Shown here: positions 1 through 7,284 of the stretch, one piece after another
Numbering within the stretch: position 1 is the first letter of the stretch
How the letters are laid out: each line of letters starts with the position of its first letter
From: an uncultured Eubacteriaceae bacterium
GTDB taxonomy: Bacteria > Bacillota > Clostridia > Lachnospirales > CAG-274
Assembly: GCA_947565475.1 (NCBI GenBank)
Contig: CANOGI010000034.1
Location: forward strand, 1 to 12,908
Length of the DNA: 12,908 bases
Direction: 5' to 3'
Made by a program: the position numbers and the translations under genes
Notes under the pieces: generated by a model
Database searches by the model: none
What the model saw: only the letters and a program-made list of their open reading frames with translations
Told to the model about the DNA's origin: nothing

Positions 1-1559
1 GTTTTGTTCTGGAAACTCCAGAAATAATTATTGTAGCTCTTTCTTGCGTTTTATCTGTATGTATAGGCGCCGCTATCGGTTATTTTATGAGAAGAAGAAT
101 TTCTGAGGCTAAAATAGGCTCCGCCGAAAAGGAAGCGGATAATATTGTCTCTAAAGCCAAAACCGAGGCAGAAGCTAAGAAAAAAGAAATTTTGCTTGAG
201 GCGAAAGAAGAAAATATCAGAGCCAAAAATGAAGCTGAAAGAGAATATAAAGAACGAAAATCCGAACTTCAAAGATTTGAAAAAAGGCTGCTTCAAAAAG
301 AGGAGTCTTTGGATAAAAAAAGCAATTCACTTGAGAAAAAGGAAGAACAATATCAGGTCAAGGTTGAAGAAATCGAAAATGTTAAAGATGAGGTAAACAA
401 GCTCAAAGAAAAGCAAACAACTGAACTTGAGCGTATTTCAGGTTTTACTTCCGAACAAGCGAAACAGTATCTATTGTCAACTATTGAATCAGAGGTTAAA
501 CATGAAGCCGCTGTTATGGTTAAAGAGATTGAAAACAAGGCGAAACAAGAAGCCGATAAAAAGGCAAAAGATATTATAGCCTCAGCTATTCAAAGATGCG
601 CTGTTGATCATGTAACGGAAACGACAGTGTCAGTTGTTCCCCTCCCTAACGATGAAATGAAAGGAAGAATTATCGGAAGAGAGGGAAGAAACATTAGAAC
701 TCTTGAATCCCTTACCGGAATTGAACTCATTATTGACGATACCCCTGAAGCTGTCATTCTTTCCTGCTTTGATCCTATGAAACGGGAAATTGCCAGAATT
801 GCCCTTGAAAAACTCATTATTGATGGTCGTATTCATCCCGCAAGAATTGAGGAAATGGTAGAAAAGGCTAAAAAAGAAGTTGAGGTCATGATTAAGGAAG
901 AAGGAGAGGCAGCCTCTTTTGAGACGGGTGTTCATGGGCTTCATCCTGAGTTAATACGTTTACTTGGAAAAATGAAATTCAGAACAAGCTATGGTCAGAA
1001 TATTTTAAAGCATTCTATTGAGGTATCACATTTATGTGGTATTATGGCGGGAGAGCTTGGTGTGGACGTTACTCTCGCTAAACGCGCGGGTTTGTTGCAC
1101 GATATTGGAAAGTCTGTCAATCATGATGTTGAAGGTTCTCATGTTAGTCTTGGAGCCGCTTTATGCAGGAAATACCGTGAAAATGATACTATTATTAATG
1201 CCGTTGAAGCTCATCATGGAGATGTTGAGCCTAACAGTATTATCGCTGTGTTGGTTCAGGCGGCTGACGCTATATCCGCTGCGAGACCAGGAGCGAGACG
1301 TGAAACATTAGAATCTTATATTAAACGTCTTCAGACTTTGGAAAGTATAGCGGATACATTTAACGGAGTTGAAAAATCTTTTGCAATTCAAGCCGGTCGA
1401 GAATTGCGAATTATCATAATACCTGAAGAGGTCGATGATTCAGAAATGACTTTACTTGCCAGAGATATCGCTAATAAAATTGAGTCAGAACTTGAATATC
1501 CAGGTCAAATTAAAGTTAATCTTATTAGGGAGACTAGGTCTATAGACTACGCTAAATAG
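1..1559 (+). CDS. rny: Ribonuclease Y, 5' end cut by window edge
   Basis: RNase Y is the membrane-anchored endoribonuclease that starts mRNA decay in Firmicutes. The frame is open from base 3, the first complete codon, so the ATG at 87 is not the true start. The codons before it encode a hydrophobic stretch (IIIVALSCVLSVCIGAAIGYF) that is the expected N-terminal membrane anchor. A long charged coiled coil follows (about residues 35-180, counting the codon at base 3 as residue 1). Then comes a KH domain with GRIIGREGRN at bases 663-692, and an HD domain whose HD pair (LLHDIGK) falls at residues 366-367. The visible frame gives 518 residues against about 520 for Bacillus subtilis RNase Y, where the HD pair is H368/D369, so only about two codons are missing. 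The C-terminal end is complete and a terminator follows directly. Identification is very secure; only the exact start is unseen. Confidence 0.97.
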   Translation, partial: FVLETPEIIIVALSCVLSVCIGAAIGYFMRRRISEAKIGSAEKEADNIVSKAKTEAEAKKKEILLEAKEENIRAKNEAEREYKERKSELQRFEKRLLQKEESLDKKSNSLEKKEEQYQVKVEEIENVKDEVNKLKEKQTTELERISGFTSEQAKQYLLSTIESEVKHEAAVMVKEIENKAKQEADKKAKDIIASAIQRCAVDHVTETTVSVVPLPNDEMKGRIIGREGRNIRTLESLTGIELIIDDTPEAVILSCFDPMKREIARIALEKLIIDGRIHPARIEEMVEKAKKEVEVMIKEEGEAASFETGVHGLHPELIRLLGKMKFRTSYGQNILKHSIEVSHLCGIMAGELGVDVTLAKRAGLLHDIGKSVNHDVEGSHVSLGAALCRKYRENDTIINAVEAHHGDVEPNSIIAVLVQAADAISAARPGARRETLESYIKRLQTLESIADTFNGVEKSFAIQAGRELRIIIIPEEVDDSEMTLLARDIANKIESELEYPGQIKVNLIRETRSIDYAK

Positions 1560-1568
1560 AAATAAGGG

Positions 1569-1604
1569 TCGTCGTAAATAAAATTTTACGACGATTCTTT
1601 TTTT
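1569..1604 (+). terminator. Rho-independent terminator of rny
   Basis: A perfect 10-bp stem (TCGTCGTAAA at 1569-1578 pairing with TTTACGACGA at 1585-1594) has a 6-nt loop and is followed by a T-rich run (TTCTTTTTTT). It begins 9 nt after the rny stop codon, so rny is the last gene of its transcript. Confidence 0.9.
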
Positions 1605-1662
1605 ATATAATTTATTATTTCCTCTTTTTATTAAATAACGTGAGTTCAACGAAAATTCATAG

Positions 1663-1690
1663 TTATAGTCAAATCCTTAAAAATAAGCAA
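1663..1690 (+). repeat. TTATAGTCAAA repeat, copy 1
   Basis: This is the first copy of a 28-30 bp motif that starts TTATAGTCAAA and ends in AAAATAAGCAA. It is a direct repeat of 1892-1920 and an inverted repeat of 2029-2058, with a few mismatches and small length changes in the middle. Confidence 0.65.
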
Positions 1691-1835
1691 ACGGTTTCCA
1701 AACCTCCAAAAATGCTCCCCCCTTGTAAAATTTTTAGGCCCTGCCTCAAACTCCGCAAACTAGTCAATGCTTTTGGCTCCGCCAAAAGTCATCTTACGCT
1801 ACCCGCACTTCTTTACGGCACCTATTGAAAAAAGT

Positions 1836-1864
1836 TTGACAAAACTTTTGCGCGAAACTATGTT
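1836..1864 (+). promoter_or_regulatory. Promoter-like sequence inside the repeat block
   Basis: A consensus -35 (TTGACA, 1836-1841) is followed after exactly 17 nt by TATGTT (1859-1864), and reads toward fruK. The -35 lies in the loop and arm of an 8-bp hairpin (1830-1849), so the match may be a by-product of that palindrome. If active, the repeat would supply an outward promoter. Confidence 0.3.
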
Positions 1865-1891
1865 TTACTGTTATTTTTTATCGAACTCACA

Positions 1892-2058
1892 TTATAGTCA
1901 AACTACTTGAAAATAAACAAAAGGAAGATATATTAAAATTACTTTTGCAAGACAGCGGAAAGAGAACATAGTTAGGCGCCTATGCCAACTGACACTAATG
2001 CGGCAAAAAGGATTTTAAACTGCCAAACTTATTTATTTTTTGAGTGGTTTGACTATAA
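1892..2058. mobile_element. MITE-like unit with ~28-bp terminal inverted repeats
   Basis: The left end (1892-1920) and right end (2029-2058, read on the minus strand) share an identical 12-bp terminus, TTATAGTCAAAC, then diverge slightly into an A-rich tail, giving imperfect terminal inverted repeats around a 167-bp unit. It encodes nothing, which fits a non-autonomous miniature element. The ends could be read as TAGTCAAAC flanked by TA on both sides, as with IS630/mariner-type insertions, but the TA is also part of the repeat, so this is ambiguous. The interior holds the palindrome TAGGCGCCTA (1973-1982). No transposase is present in the window. Confidence 0.55.
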
Positions 2059-2067
2059 ATAAGTGTA

Positions 2068-2096
2068 TTGATGAAAAAAGAAAAATATAGTAGAAT
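2068..2096 (+). promoter_or_regulatory. Candidate promoter of fruK
   Basis: TTGATG (2068-2073) and TAGAAT (2091-2096) are separated by 17 nt, immediately right of the repeat element. A transcript would carry a leader of roughly 160 nt, very AT-rich and without obvious riboswitch structure. The match is reasonable, but such AT-rich DNA yields many near-matches. Confidence 0.35.
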
Positions 2097-2266
2097 ACTA
2101 ATATAAAAAATTATCAAAAAATAATATGAATAGAATATGTCAAACTGTGTTCTATATCCTGTAAGTCTTAATAAAATAATATACAGAAAAATTTTATGAA
2201 TATTATTTATTTTTTTGTTTAAATATTTTTTTACTTTAGACAAAAGTATAAATATGAGGTGATAAA

Positions 2267-3175
2267 ATGATATATACAGTAACTCTTAACCCATCTATTG
2301 ATTATGTTATGTATCTTAGTGGTTTTCAAGAAAATAAAATTAACAAAGCTGATAAAGAAATATATTATCCTGGAGGAAAGGGAATTAATGTTTCCATTGT
2401 TCTTAAAAATCTTGGATTTAGAAACAAAGCTCTCGGATTTATTTCAGGTTTTTGCGGTTTAGAAATTAAAAGAAAGTTAAATGAGTTAGGTTGTGAAAAT
2501 AGTTTTATTGAAACAAATAAAGGCTGTTCAAGAATTAATGTTAAGATACGAACAGTGGAGAAAGAAACTGACATTAATGGACAAGGTCCTTTTATTGAGA
2601 ATACAGATATTGATAATTTTTTCACCCTTTTAGAGCAAATTCGTGATAATGATTATATAGTTCTCGCTGGTTCTGTTCCTAAAACATTTCCTAAAAATAT
2701 TTATGAGAGTATTCTCAAAAAACTTTTAGGAAAAAATATTAACGTTATTATTGACACTACTGGGGAACTTCTTTTAAAAACACTTAAATACCAGCCTTTT
2801 TTAATTAAACCCAACCATATTGAACTTGGTGAGATTTTTAAAAAAAATATTTCAGATAAAGACGAGGTCATATTTTACGCCAAAAAACTTCAAGAAATGG
2901 GCGCTAAAAATGTTATTGTCTCATTAGCTGAAAATGGTGCCGTTATGGTTACTGAAAATAAAAAGTCTTATAGTCTTAACGCTCCAAAAGGAAAGCTGAT
3001 TAATTCTGTCGGAGCGGGAGATTCAATGGTCGCTGGATTCATAGCGGGCTTTATTGAAACCTTAGATTATGAAAAAGCTTTTAAAAAAGCTGTAGCGTCT
3101 GGAAGTGCTTCAGCTTTTAAAGACTGGCTCGCCGAAAAAAAAGATATTGATAAGTTAATGGATAATTTTTCATAA
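2267..3175 (+). CDS. fruK: 1-phosphofructokinase (PfkB family)
   Basis: Predicted to phosphorylate fructose 1-phosphate to fructose 1,6-bisphosphate with ATP, the cytosolic step after PTS import of fructose. The protein has 302 residues, the normal size. It starts MIYTVTLNPSIDY, typical of the FruK/LacC branch. It carries the N-terminal PfkB motif (GGKGINVS, residues 36-43), KPNHIELGEI (181-190), and the C-terminal signature GAGDSMVAGF with catalytic base D252. The start is supported by AGGTGAT about 5 nt upstream. FruK usually sits between fruR and the PTS gene fruA, but neither is here: rny is on the left behind a terminator and the genes on the right converge. Tagatose-6-phosphate kinase (LacC) is the main alternative; overall motif similarity favours FruK. 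Confidence 0.8.
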   Translation: MIYTVTLNPSIDYVMYLSGFQENKINKADKEIYYPGGKGINVSIVLKNLGFRNKALGFISGFCGLEIKRKLNELGCENSFIETNKGCSRINVKIRTVEKETDINGQGPFIENTDIDNFFTLLEQIRDNDYIVLAGSVPKTFPKNIYESILKKLLGKNINVIIDTTGELLLKTLKYQPFLIKPNHIELGEIFKKNISDKDEVIFYAKKLQEMGAKNVIVSLAENGAVMVTENKKSYSLNAPKGKLINSVGAGDSMVAGFIAGFIETLDYEKAFKKAVASGSASAFKDWLAEKKDIDKLMDNFS

Positions 3176-3229
3176 AATAAATTTTTGCGAAAATGCGAGA
3201 AATCTTAATATACATACATCATTTCACAT

Positions 3230-3275
3230 ATAAAAAATGTCGGAAATACCTGTCAATACAGGCTTTTCCGACATT
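3230..3275 (-). terminator. Strong terminator for the minus-strand GHL10 gene
   Basis: An 11-bp perfect stem (AATGTCGGAAA 3236-3246 with TTTCCGACATT 3265-3275) is extended, past a 2x2 internal loop, by CCTGT/ACAGG with a CAAT loop. On the minus strand it is followed by a run of T residues. On the plus strand the downstream side is A-rich, so it is a good terminator only for the minus strand, although it may also stabilise the fruK 3' end. Confidence 0.82.
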
Positions 3276-3331
3276 AAAAAACTCGCAAAATACATAATTA
3301 AAATTACATAGAATTTTCTTAGAAAATTTTA

Positions 3332-5053
3332 TTAATCTTGATTTGTAGTTATAGTAACCGTTCTTGAATCATTATCCCATATAACCTCGGCGTCAAATAC
3401 CTCTGATACCGCACGCAAAGGTACAAGAGTTCTCGCTCCAATAATTTTAGGAGCCACATCAAGAATAATGGTATTATTCTTTCCGCTTTCATTTACAGAA
3501 ATATGTTTACTCCCAATTTTCATTGTTATTTCAGTTTCATCGCATACAGCAACAATACTTTCAGTCTCTGGGAACCACTCAACTGTAGCTCCCAAAGCCT
3601 CAAAAATAGCTCTCATAGGAACAAGAGTTCTTGAATTCTCAATAATAGGTTTCTGGTCAAATGTTATCTCATCACCGTCAATAATAACTTTAATATCGTT
3701 TTTGCTTAAATCTACCTCGGTATCATCTTTCTTATTTTCATTTTTCTCTTTTGAGTATTGAGCGATAATTTTATTTTTCAGTTCAGGGGTCTTTTTTAGA
3801 CTGTTATATGCAAAATGTATCTCACCTTTTATAATATCATTAGCGGCGTTCATTTCCATCTGTTTCTGTATCTCATTCCCATTATAAAAAGGATTTGAGG
3901 AATTAACCCCAACCGTTTTATAATCGGCCATACCTATATAAAGTTTTGTCGTACTGTCTTTAACAACATCACACCACCAGTCAGATAAAATTTTATAGTC
4001 TGAACCCTTCTGCCCTACGCTCCAATATATTTGAGGAGCGATATAATCAATCCAGCCCTCAGAAGCCCATTTCCTTGTGTCAGCGTAAACACGGCTGTAT
4101 GACTCGCTTCCCGTTGTATCGCTTCCTAATGGATTTGACGACTTATTCGCCCATATTCCTGAAGGACTTACACCAAACTGAACAGTATTGTCAGCCTCAT
4201 GTATTTTAGCGCTCATCTCCTTAATCAAAGAATCTATATTATTTCTCCGCCAATCATCTTTTGAGGAAAATTCCGAACCGTATTTTATAAAATCAGCATC
4301 GTCATCAAAATCCGTACCCGGATAAAAATAATCGTCAATATGTATTCCATCAACATCATAATTTTCCACAATCTCAACAGCGCCTTCCGTAATAAGCTGT
4401 CTTACTTCAGGCAAAGACGGATTAAGATAATAGCTCTCATCATTTTTTGAATTAGCGTATTTAACGACATAATCAGGATAACTTTTTAAGACATTGTTTT
4501 CGGCGACTTCTGATAAAACGTCAGTGCCTTTTTTAACAGCCCCTGTCACCCGAAAAGGGTTTATCCACGCGTGAAGCTCCATACCTCTTTTATGAGCCTC
4601 TGAAACCCAAAACTCAAGAGGATCGAAATTATTATCAGGCGCAACCCCCTCTTTACCTGAAAGCCACTTACTCCACGGAAATACACTTGAGTTATAAAGA
4701 GCATCCGCTGTAGGCCTTACCTGTAAGATTACAGCGTTAAAACCCATTTTATCACAATCATCAAGTATTTCTAAAGCTGATTTTTTGAGCTTTTCAGAGT
4801 TTGTTCCTACACAATCAACGCTTGGATAATCAATATTATATACCGACGAAACCCAAATCCCTCTAAATTTTTCTTTAATTTTCGGTTGTTCCCCGTTATA
4901 AATATCAACGTCGTCTATATAACCATTTTCCAATTTATCCTCAGAATCAGCATCGTCTTTATTGTTATTGGCGGAACATAACGTTACTCCAAAAACAACT
5001 GACACACATAAAACAAATATAAAAATTTTAGAAAGAATCCTATATTTTTTCAT
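3332..5053 (-). CDS. Secreted GHL10 family protein with copper-amine-oxidase-like stalk domain
   Basis: A 573-residue exported protein. Residues 1-28 form a signal peptide (KK, hydrophobic core, likely cleavage after CSA); the cysteine lacks a proper lipobox. An acidic linker follows, then a glycosyl-hydrolase-like GHL10 domain (DUF187/YngK type) from about 63 to 430, with FRGIWVSSV, QVRPTADALY (111-120), HAWINPFR (161-168), DGIHIDDYFYP (235-245) and a later YIAPQIYW. Residues 451-573 hold two half-repeats (SRTLVPMRAIFEALGA, ARTLVPLRAVSEVFDA) of the copper amine oxidase N-terminal-like domain, common as a stalk in clostridial surface proteins. A role in trimming cell-wall or external glycan is inferred; the substrate is unknown. 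AAAGGTG precedes the ATG. The 113-bp gap before it contains a TATAAT (5092-5097, minus) with a poor -35, so the gene may be transcribed separately from rng. Confidence 0.88.
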   Translation of the reverse strand: MKKYRILSKIFIFVLCVSVVFGVTLCSANNNKDDADSEDKLENGYIDDVDIYNGEQPKIKEKFRGIWVSSVYNIDYPSVDCVGTNSEKLKKSALEILDDCDKMGFNAVILQVRPTADALYNSSVFPWSKWLSGKEGVAPDNNFDPLEFWVSEAHKRGMELHAWINPFRVTGAVKKGTDVLSEVAENNVLKSYPDYVVKYANSKNDESYYLNPSLPEVRQLITEGAVEIVENYDVDGIHIDDYFYPGTDFDDDADFIKYGSEFSSKDDWRRNNIDSLIKEMSAKIHEADNTVQFGVSPSGIWANKSSNPLGSDTTGSESYSRVYADTRKWASEGWIDYIAPQIYWSVGQKGSDYKILSDWWCDVVKDSTTKLYIGMADYKTVGVNSSNPFYNGNEIQKQMEMNAANDIIKGEIHFAYNSLKKTPELKNKIIAQYSKEKNENKKDDTEVDLSKNDIKVIIDGDEITFDQKPIIENSRTLVPMRAIFEALGATVEWFPETESIVAVCDETEITMKIGSKHISVNESGKNNTIILDVAPKIIGARTLVPLRAVSEVFDAEVIWDNDSRTVTITTNQD

Positions 5054-5166
5054 AAATTTAATTCACCTTTCTTTTATAAAACCTTATACCAATTATAATA
5101 TTTAAGATTTTATGTTTTTAATATTACAAAACAACGCCATAACAATATATACGTAAAAATAGTCTT

Positions 5167-6591
5167 CTATTCTTTATATTTTTCTAATTTATAATAATTA
5201 AAATTTTTAGTTAAAATAACATTAAATTCAATTTTACCTCCAAATTTCTCCTCAATTATTTTATACTCGTCATTTTTTCCTTTAAAGATGTCTACTATCT
5301 TTTTGCTTGACTCAAGAATAACCCTTTTATAAATAGTTAAGGCGAAAATTGACGATATTTCATTTTTTATTTTATCGGCGATAAAATACTCGCTAAAAAT
5401 AAAACCATTCCCACCACAGGCAGGACATTTACAAGTAAGCGTTTTTGAAAGTGGCTGCCTTACTTTTTTTCTCGTAAGCTGCATAAGTCCAAGCTCTGTC
5501 ATCCCCACAACCGTAACGCCAACCCTGTCTTTCTTTACCTCATTTTTAAGAATTTCCGTTATTTTTTCTACGTCCTCGGAATGCGTCATATCTATAAAAT
5601 CAATAATGATTATACCTGATAAATTTTTGAGCCGTAACTGTTTAGCGATTTCCTTAGCCGCCTCGGCGTTTGTTTTAAAAACAGTGTTTCTATGATTTCC
5701 GCCGGAATATTTGCCTGTATTTACATCAATAACAGTACACGCCTCTGCGTAGTCTATTACAATAAAACCTCCGCATTTAAGCCATATTTTATTATGAAGA
5801 GCTTTCTCAATCTGTTTTTGGGCAAAAAAATTATCAAAAATCGGCACAGCTCCATCATAAAAAATAACTTTTCCTTTTCCTGAATATTTAGAAATAAAAC
5901 TATTATACTCAAAAATATCATTTATAATAATTTCGTCTGTATCGTCCTTTAATAAATCCCGTATAACCTTTTCAGTCTCATTTTCCGCTTTGTAAATTTC
6001 AGAGGGTGCTTTAATATAAGTTCCCGCCTCAACAACACTTTTATATCTCTCAATAAGCTTTTGAGCCTCATCATAAATAATATCTTCATCTGTATCAACA
6101 CAATTGGTTCGCATAATAACGCCAAATTCTTCTGAACTTAACGAAACAATTTTGTTTCCCAGAGATAAAAGCTTGTTTCTTTCTTCCTCATTATCAATCT
6201 TTTTTGATATATTCACACCTTTATCATTAAAAAGAAGAACAATATATTTTCCAGAAAAAGTAATCATACTGCTGACAACAGGACGTTTTTCTTCAGTACC
6301 CTCTTTAACAACCTGTACAATTATTTCCTGGCCGCATTTTATTTTTAACTTATCATCATCAAAAATATTCCTTTCTTTCTTATCTGTAATATGTAAAAAT
6401 GTACTGTCAGAACCCCCAATATCAATAAAGGCAAACTGACTCGGTAAAATTTTTTTCACAACCCCTATATAAATACTTCCAACTGTAAATTTTTTGTTTT
6501 TTTCCTCAATAATAATCTCAATAAGCTCTCCGTTTTCCATAACGGCGGTACGAAAAAACTCAGATAAACAGTCAACAAGAACTTTTCTCAA
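5167..6591 (-). CDS. rng: Ribonuclease G (RNase E/G family)
   Basis: An endoribonuclease of the RNase E/G family, acting on rRNA precursors and mRNA in the cytoplasm. It has 474 residues, close to E. coli RNase G at 489. An S1-type RNA-binding domain lies at about 36-110 (GSIYIGVVKKILPSQFAFIDIGG). The catalytic aspartates are D289 (VIDVNTGKYSGG) and D331 (IIIDFIDM), matching D303 and D346 of E. coli RNase E. The zinc-link CPAC motif is at 389-392. The start codon is TTG, not ATG: GGAGG at 6599-6603 lies 7 nt upstream, and no ATG in frame is as well placed. It follows the DUF2344 gene by 21 bp in one operon. In many Clostridia rplU and rpmA come next; here a GHL10 gene does. Confidence 0.95.
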   Translation of the reverse strand: MRKVLVDCLSEFFRTAVMENGELIEIIIEEKNKKFTVGSIYIGVVKKILPSQFAFIDIGGSDSTFLHITDKKERNIFDDDKLKIKCGQEIIVQVVKEGTEEKRPVVSSMITFSGKYIVLLFNDKGVNISKKIDNEEERNKLLSLGNKIVSLSSEEFGVIMRTNCVDTDEDIIYDEAQKLIERYKSVVEAGTYIKAPSEIYKAENETEKVIRDLLKDDTDEIIINDIFEYNSFISKYSGKGKVIFYDGAVPIFDNFFAQKQIEKALHNKIWLKCGGFIVIDYAEACTVIDVNTGKYSGGNHRNTVFKTNAEAAKEIAKQLRLKNLSGIIIIDFIDMTHSEDVEKITEILKNEVKKDRVGVTVVGMTELGLMQLTRKKVRQPLSKTLTCKCPACGGNGFIFSEYFIADKIKNEISSIFALTIYKRVILESSKKIVDIFKGKNDEYKIIEEKFGGKIEFNVILTKNFNYYKLEKYKE

Positions 6592-6596
6592 AAAAA

Positions 6597-6604
6597 CACC
6601 TCCA
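6597..6604 (-). promoter_or_regulatory. Ribosome-binding site fixing the TTG start of rng
   Basis: On the minus strand TGGAGGTG stands 7 nt before TTG at 6591-6589. The strong site compensates for the weak start codon and makes the assignment secure. Confidence 0.85.
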
Positions 6605-6612
6605 AAAAAATA

Positions 6613-7284
6613 TTACAACGGCAAAAATTCACCGTTATTATTTTTGAAAAGCTCAATTCTTTTGTACTTGACTTTTAAAGGCTCATATTCTCTGCCCATA
6701 TATTTATAAATATATTTAACAAGAAGTTCCGGTTTAAGATTTCTTTGGCTTCCCGCTGAAATAATAGTTCTAAAAAACGTGAACTTATCGTTTGAAATCT
6801 CCTCAAGAGAAAATATATCCGGTTTAATGTCCTCAATTTTAGTCTTTCGTTTGCTTATTTTCTCAATCTCAAAACTATTCTGTAAAAACATATTTTTAAT
6901 AATCTCAGAAAAATCAATAATCTTATCATCAAGTAAAATTTCATATAAAGCCGCCTCAAGAACAGCGGCACAGCTTCTGTCACTTTTCGTAAACTTTCTT
7001 ACGTCAAGAATTTGAATTCCCTCAGGCATAACATTATTAAGAGCGCTCATTATTTCTTCAGGCGGTATTTCCTCACTCGTTTCGACATCAAGATACTCTC
7101 CGACGCTTGCCATGCCTAAAGGAAGAGGAATAGCAAAACCCATAAGCTGATGGGGGTTAAACCCCTTTGAATATGAAATTGGAATTTTTCCCCTCTTTAT
7201 CGCTCTTTGAAAAACTTTTAACAAATCAAGATGCCCTATAAAACGAATTTTGCCAACTTTAGAAAACTTAATTCTATACTTCAT
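6613..7284 (-). CDS. DUF2344 / TIGR03936 radical SAM-linked protein
   Basis: A 223-residue member of the DUF2344 (TIGR03936) family, found beside or fused to TIGR03960 radical SAM proteins. No biochemical role is established that I know of. The N-terminal half carries the family core: FSKVGKIRFIGHLDLLKVFQRA, then PISYSKGFNPHQLMGFAIPLPLGMASVGEYLDVE. The C-terminal half is less conserved. No signal peptide or membrane segment is visible, so it should be cytosolic. I chose ATG 7284 over an in-frame GTG at 7317 because GGAGG (7293-7297) is 8 nt upstream of the ATG and the family homology begins at MKYRIKF. The start lies inside the end of the radical SAM gene (11-bp overlap), implying translational coupling and joint function. 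rng follows after 21 bp. Confidence 0.92.
   Translation of the reverse strand: MKYRIKFSKVGKIRFIGHLDLLKVFQRAIKRGKIPISYSKGFNPHQLMGFAIPLPLGMASVGEYLDVETSEEIPPEEIMSALNNVMPEGIQILDVRKFTKSDRSCAAVLEAALYEILLDDKIIDFSEIIKNMFLQNSFEIEKISKRKTKIEDIKPDIFSLEEISNDKFTFFRTIISAGSQRNLKPELLVKYIYKYMGREYEPLKVKYKRIELFKNNNGEFLPL

Larger units (their letters stand above)
1640..1890. repeat. Segment bounded by inverted GTGAGTTC / GAACTCAC
   Basis: GTGAGTTC at 1640-1647 is matched in inverted orientation by GAACTCAC at 1883-1890. Beyond these 8 bp the arms agree only loosely (A-rich inward). The arms enclose 251 bp that include the G+C-richer block, a CTTTTGGC-TCC-GCCAAAAG hairpin (1770-1788), and an AAAAGTTT-GACA-AAACTTTT hairpin (1830-1849). 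This could be a second miniature element next to the one at 1892-2058, or the arms could be chance. Moderate to low confidence. Confidence 0.4.
1605..2266. other. Long gene-free intergenic region built of repeats
   Basis: About 660 bp separate the rny terminator from fruK. I see no credible gene here. Bases 1640-2058 hold three copies of a 28-30 bp motif beginning TTATAGTCAAA, an inverted GTGAGTTC pair, and several hairpins. Bases about 1691-1860 look clearly richer in G+C than the flanks by eye. Bases 2059-2266 are very AT-rich and seem to be the fruK leader. The block looks like accreted miniature repeat elements rather than a decayed protein gene. Confidence 0.75.

Noticed and set aside
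1640..1828. 62-codon plus-strand open frame starting at GTG
   Set aside because: It lies wholly inside the repeat island, begins in an inverted-repeat arm, and has no ribosome-binding site or recognisable domain.
1973..1982. Perfect palindrome TAGGCGCCTA as an operator
   Set aside because: It sits inside the MITE-like unit, not near a promoter of a gene; better explained as part of the element.
1995..2243. 82-codon minus-strand open frame rich in I, L, F, Y
   Set aside because: Its composition is what very AT-rich DNA gives by chance; it runs through the MITE end and the fruK leader and has no convincing RBS.
5152..5172. Small AATAG/CTATT hairpin with T residues at the end of rng
   Set aside because: Only a 5-bp AT-rich stem overlapping the stop codon; too weak to call a terminator.
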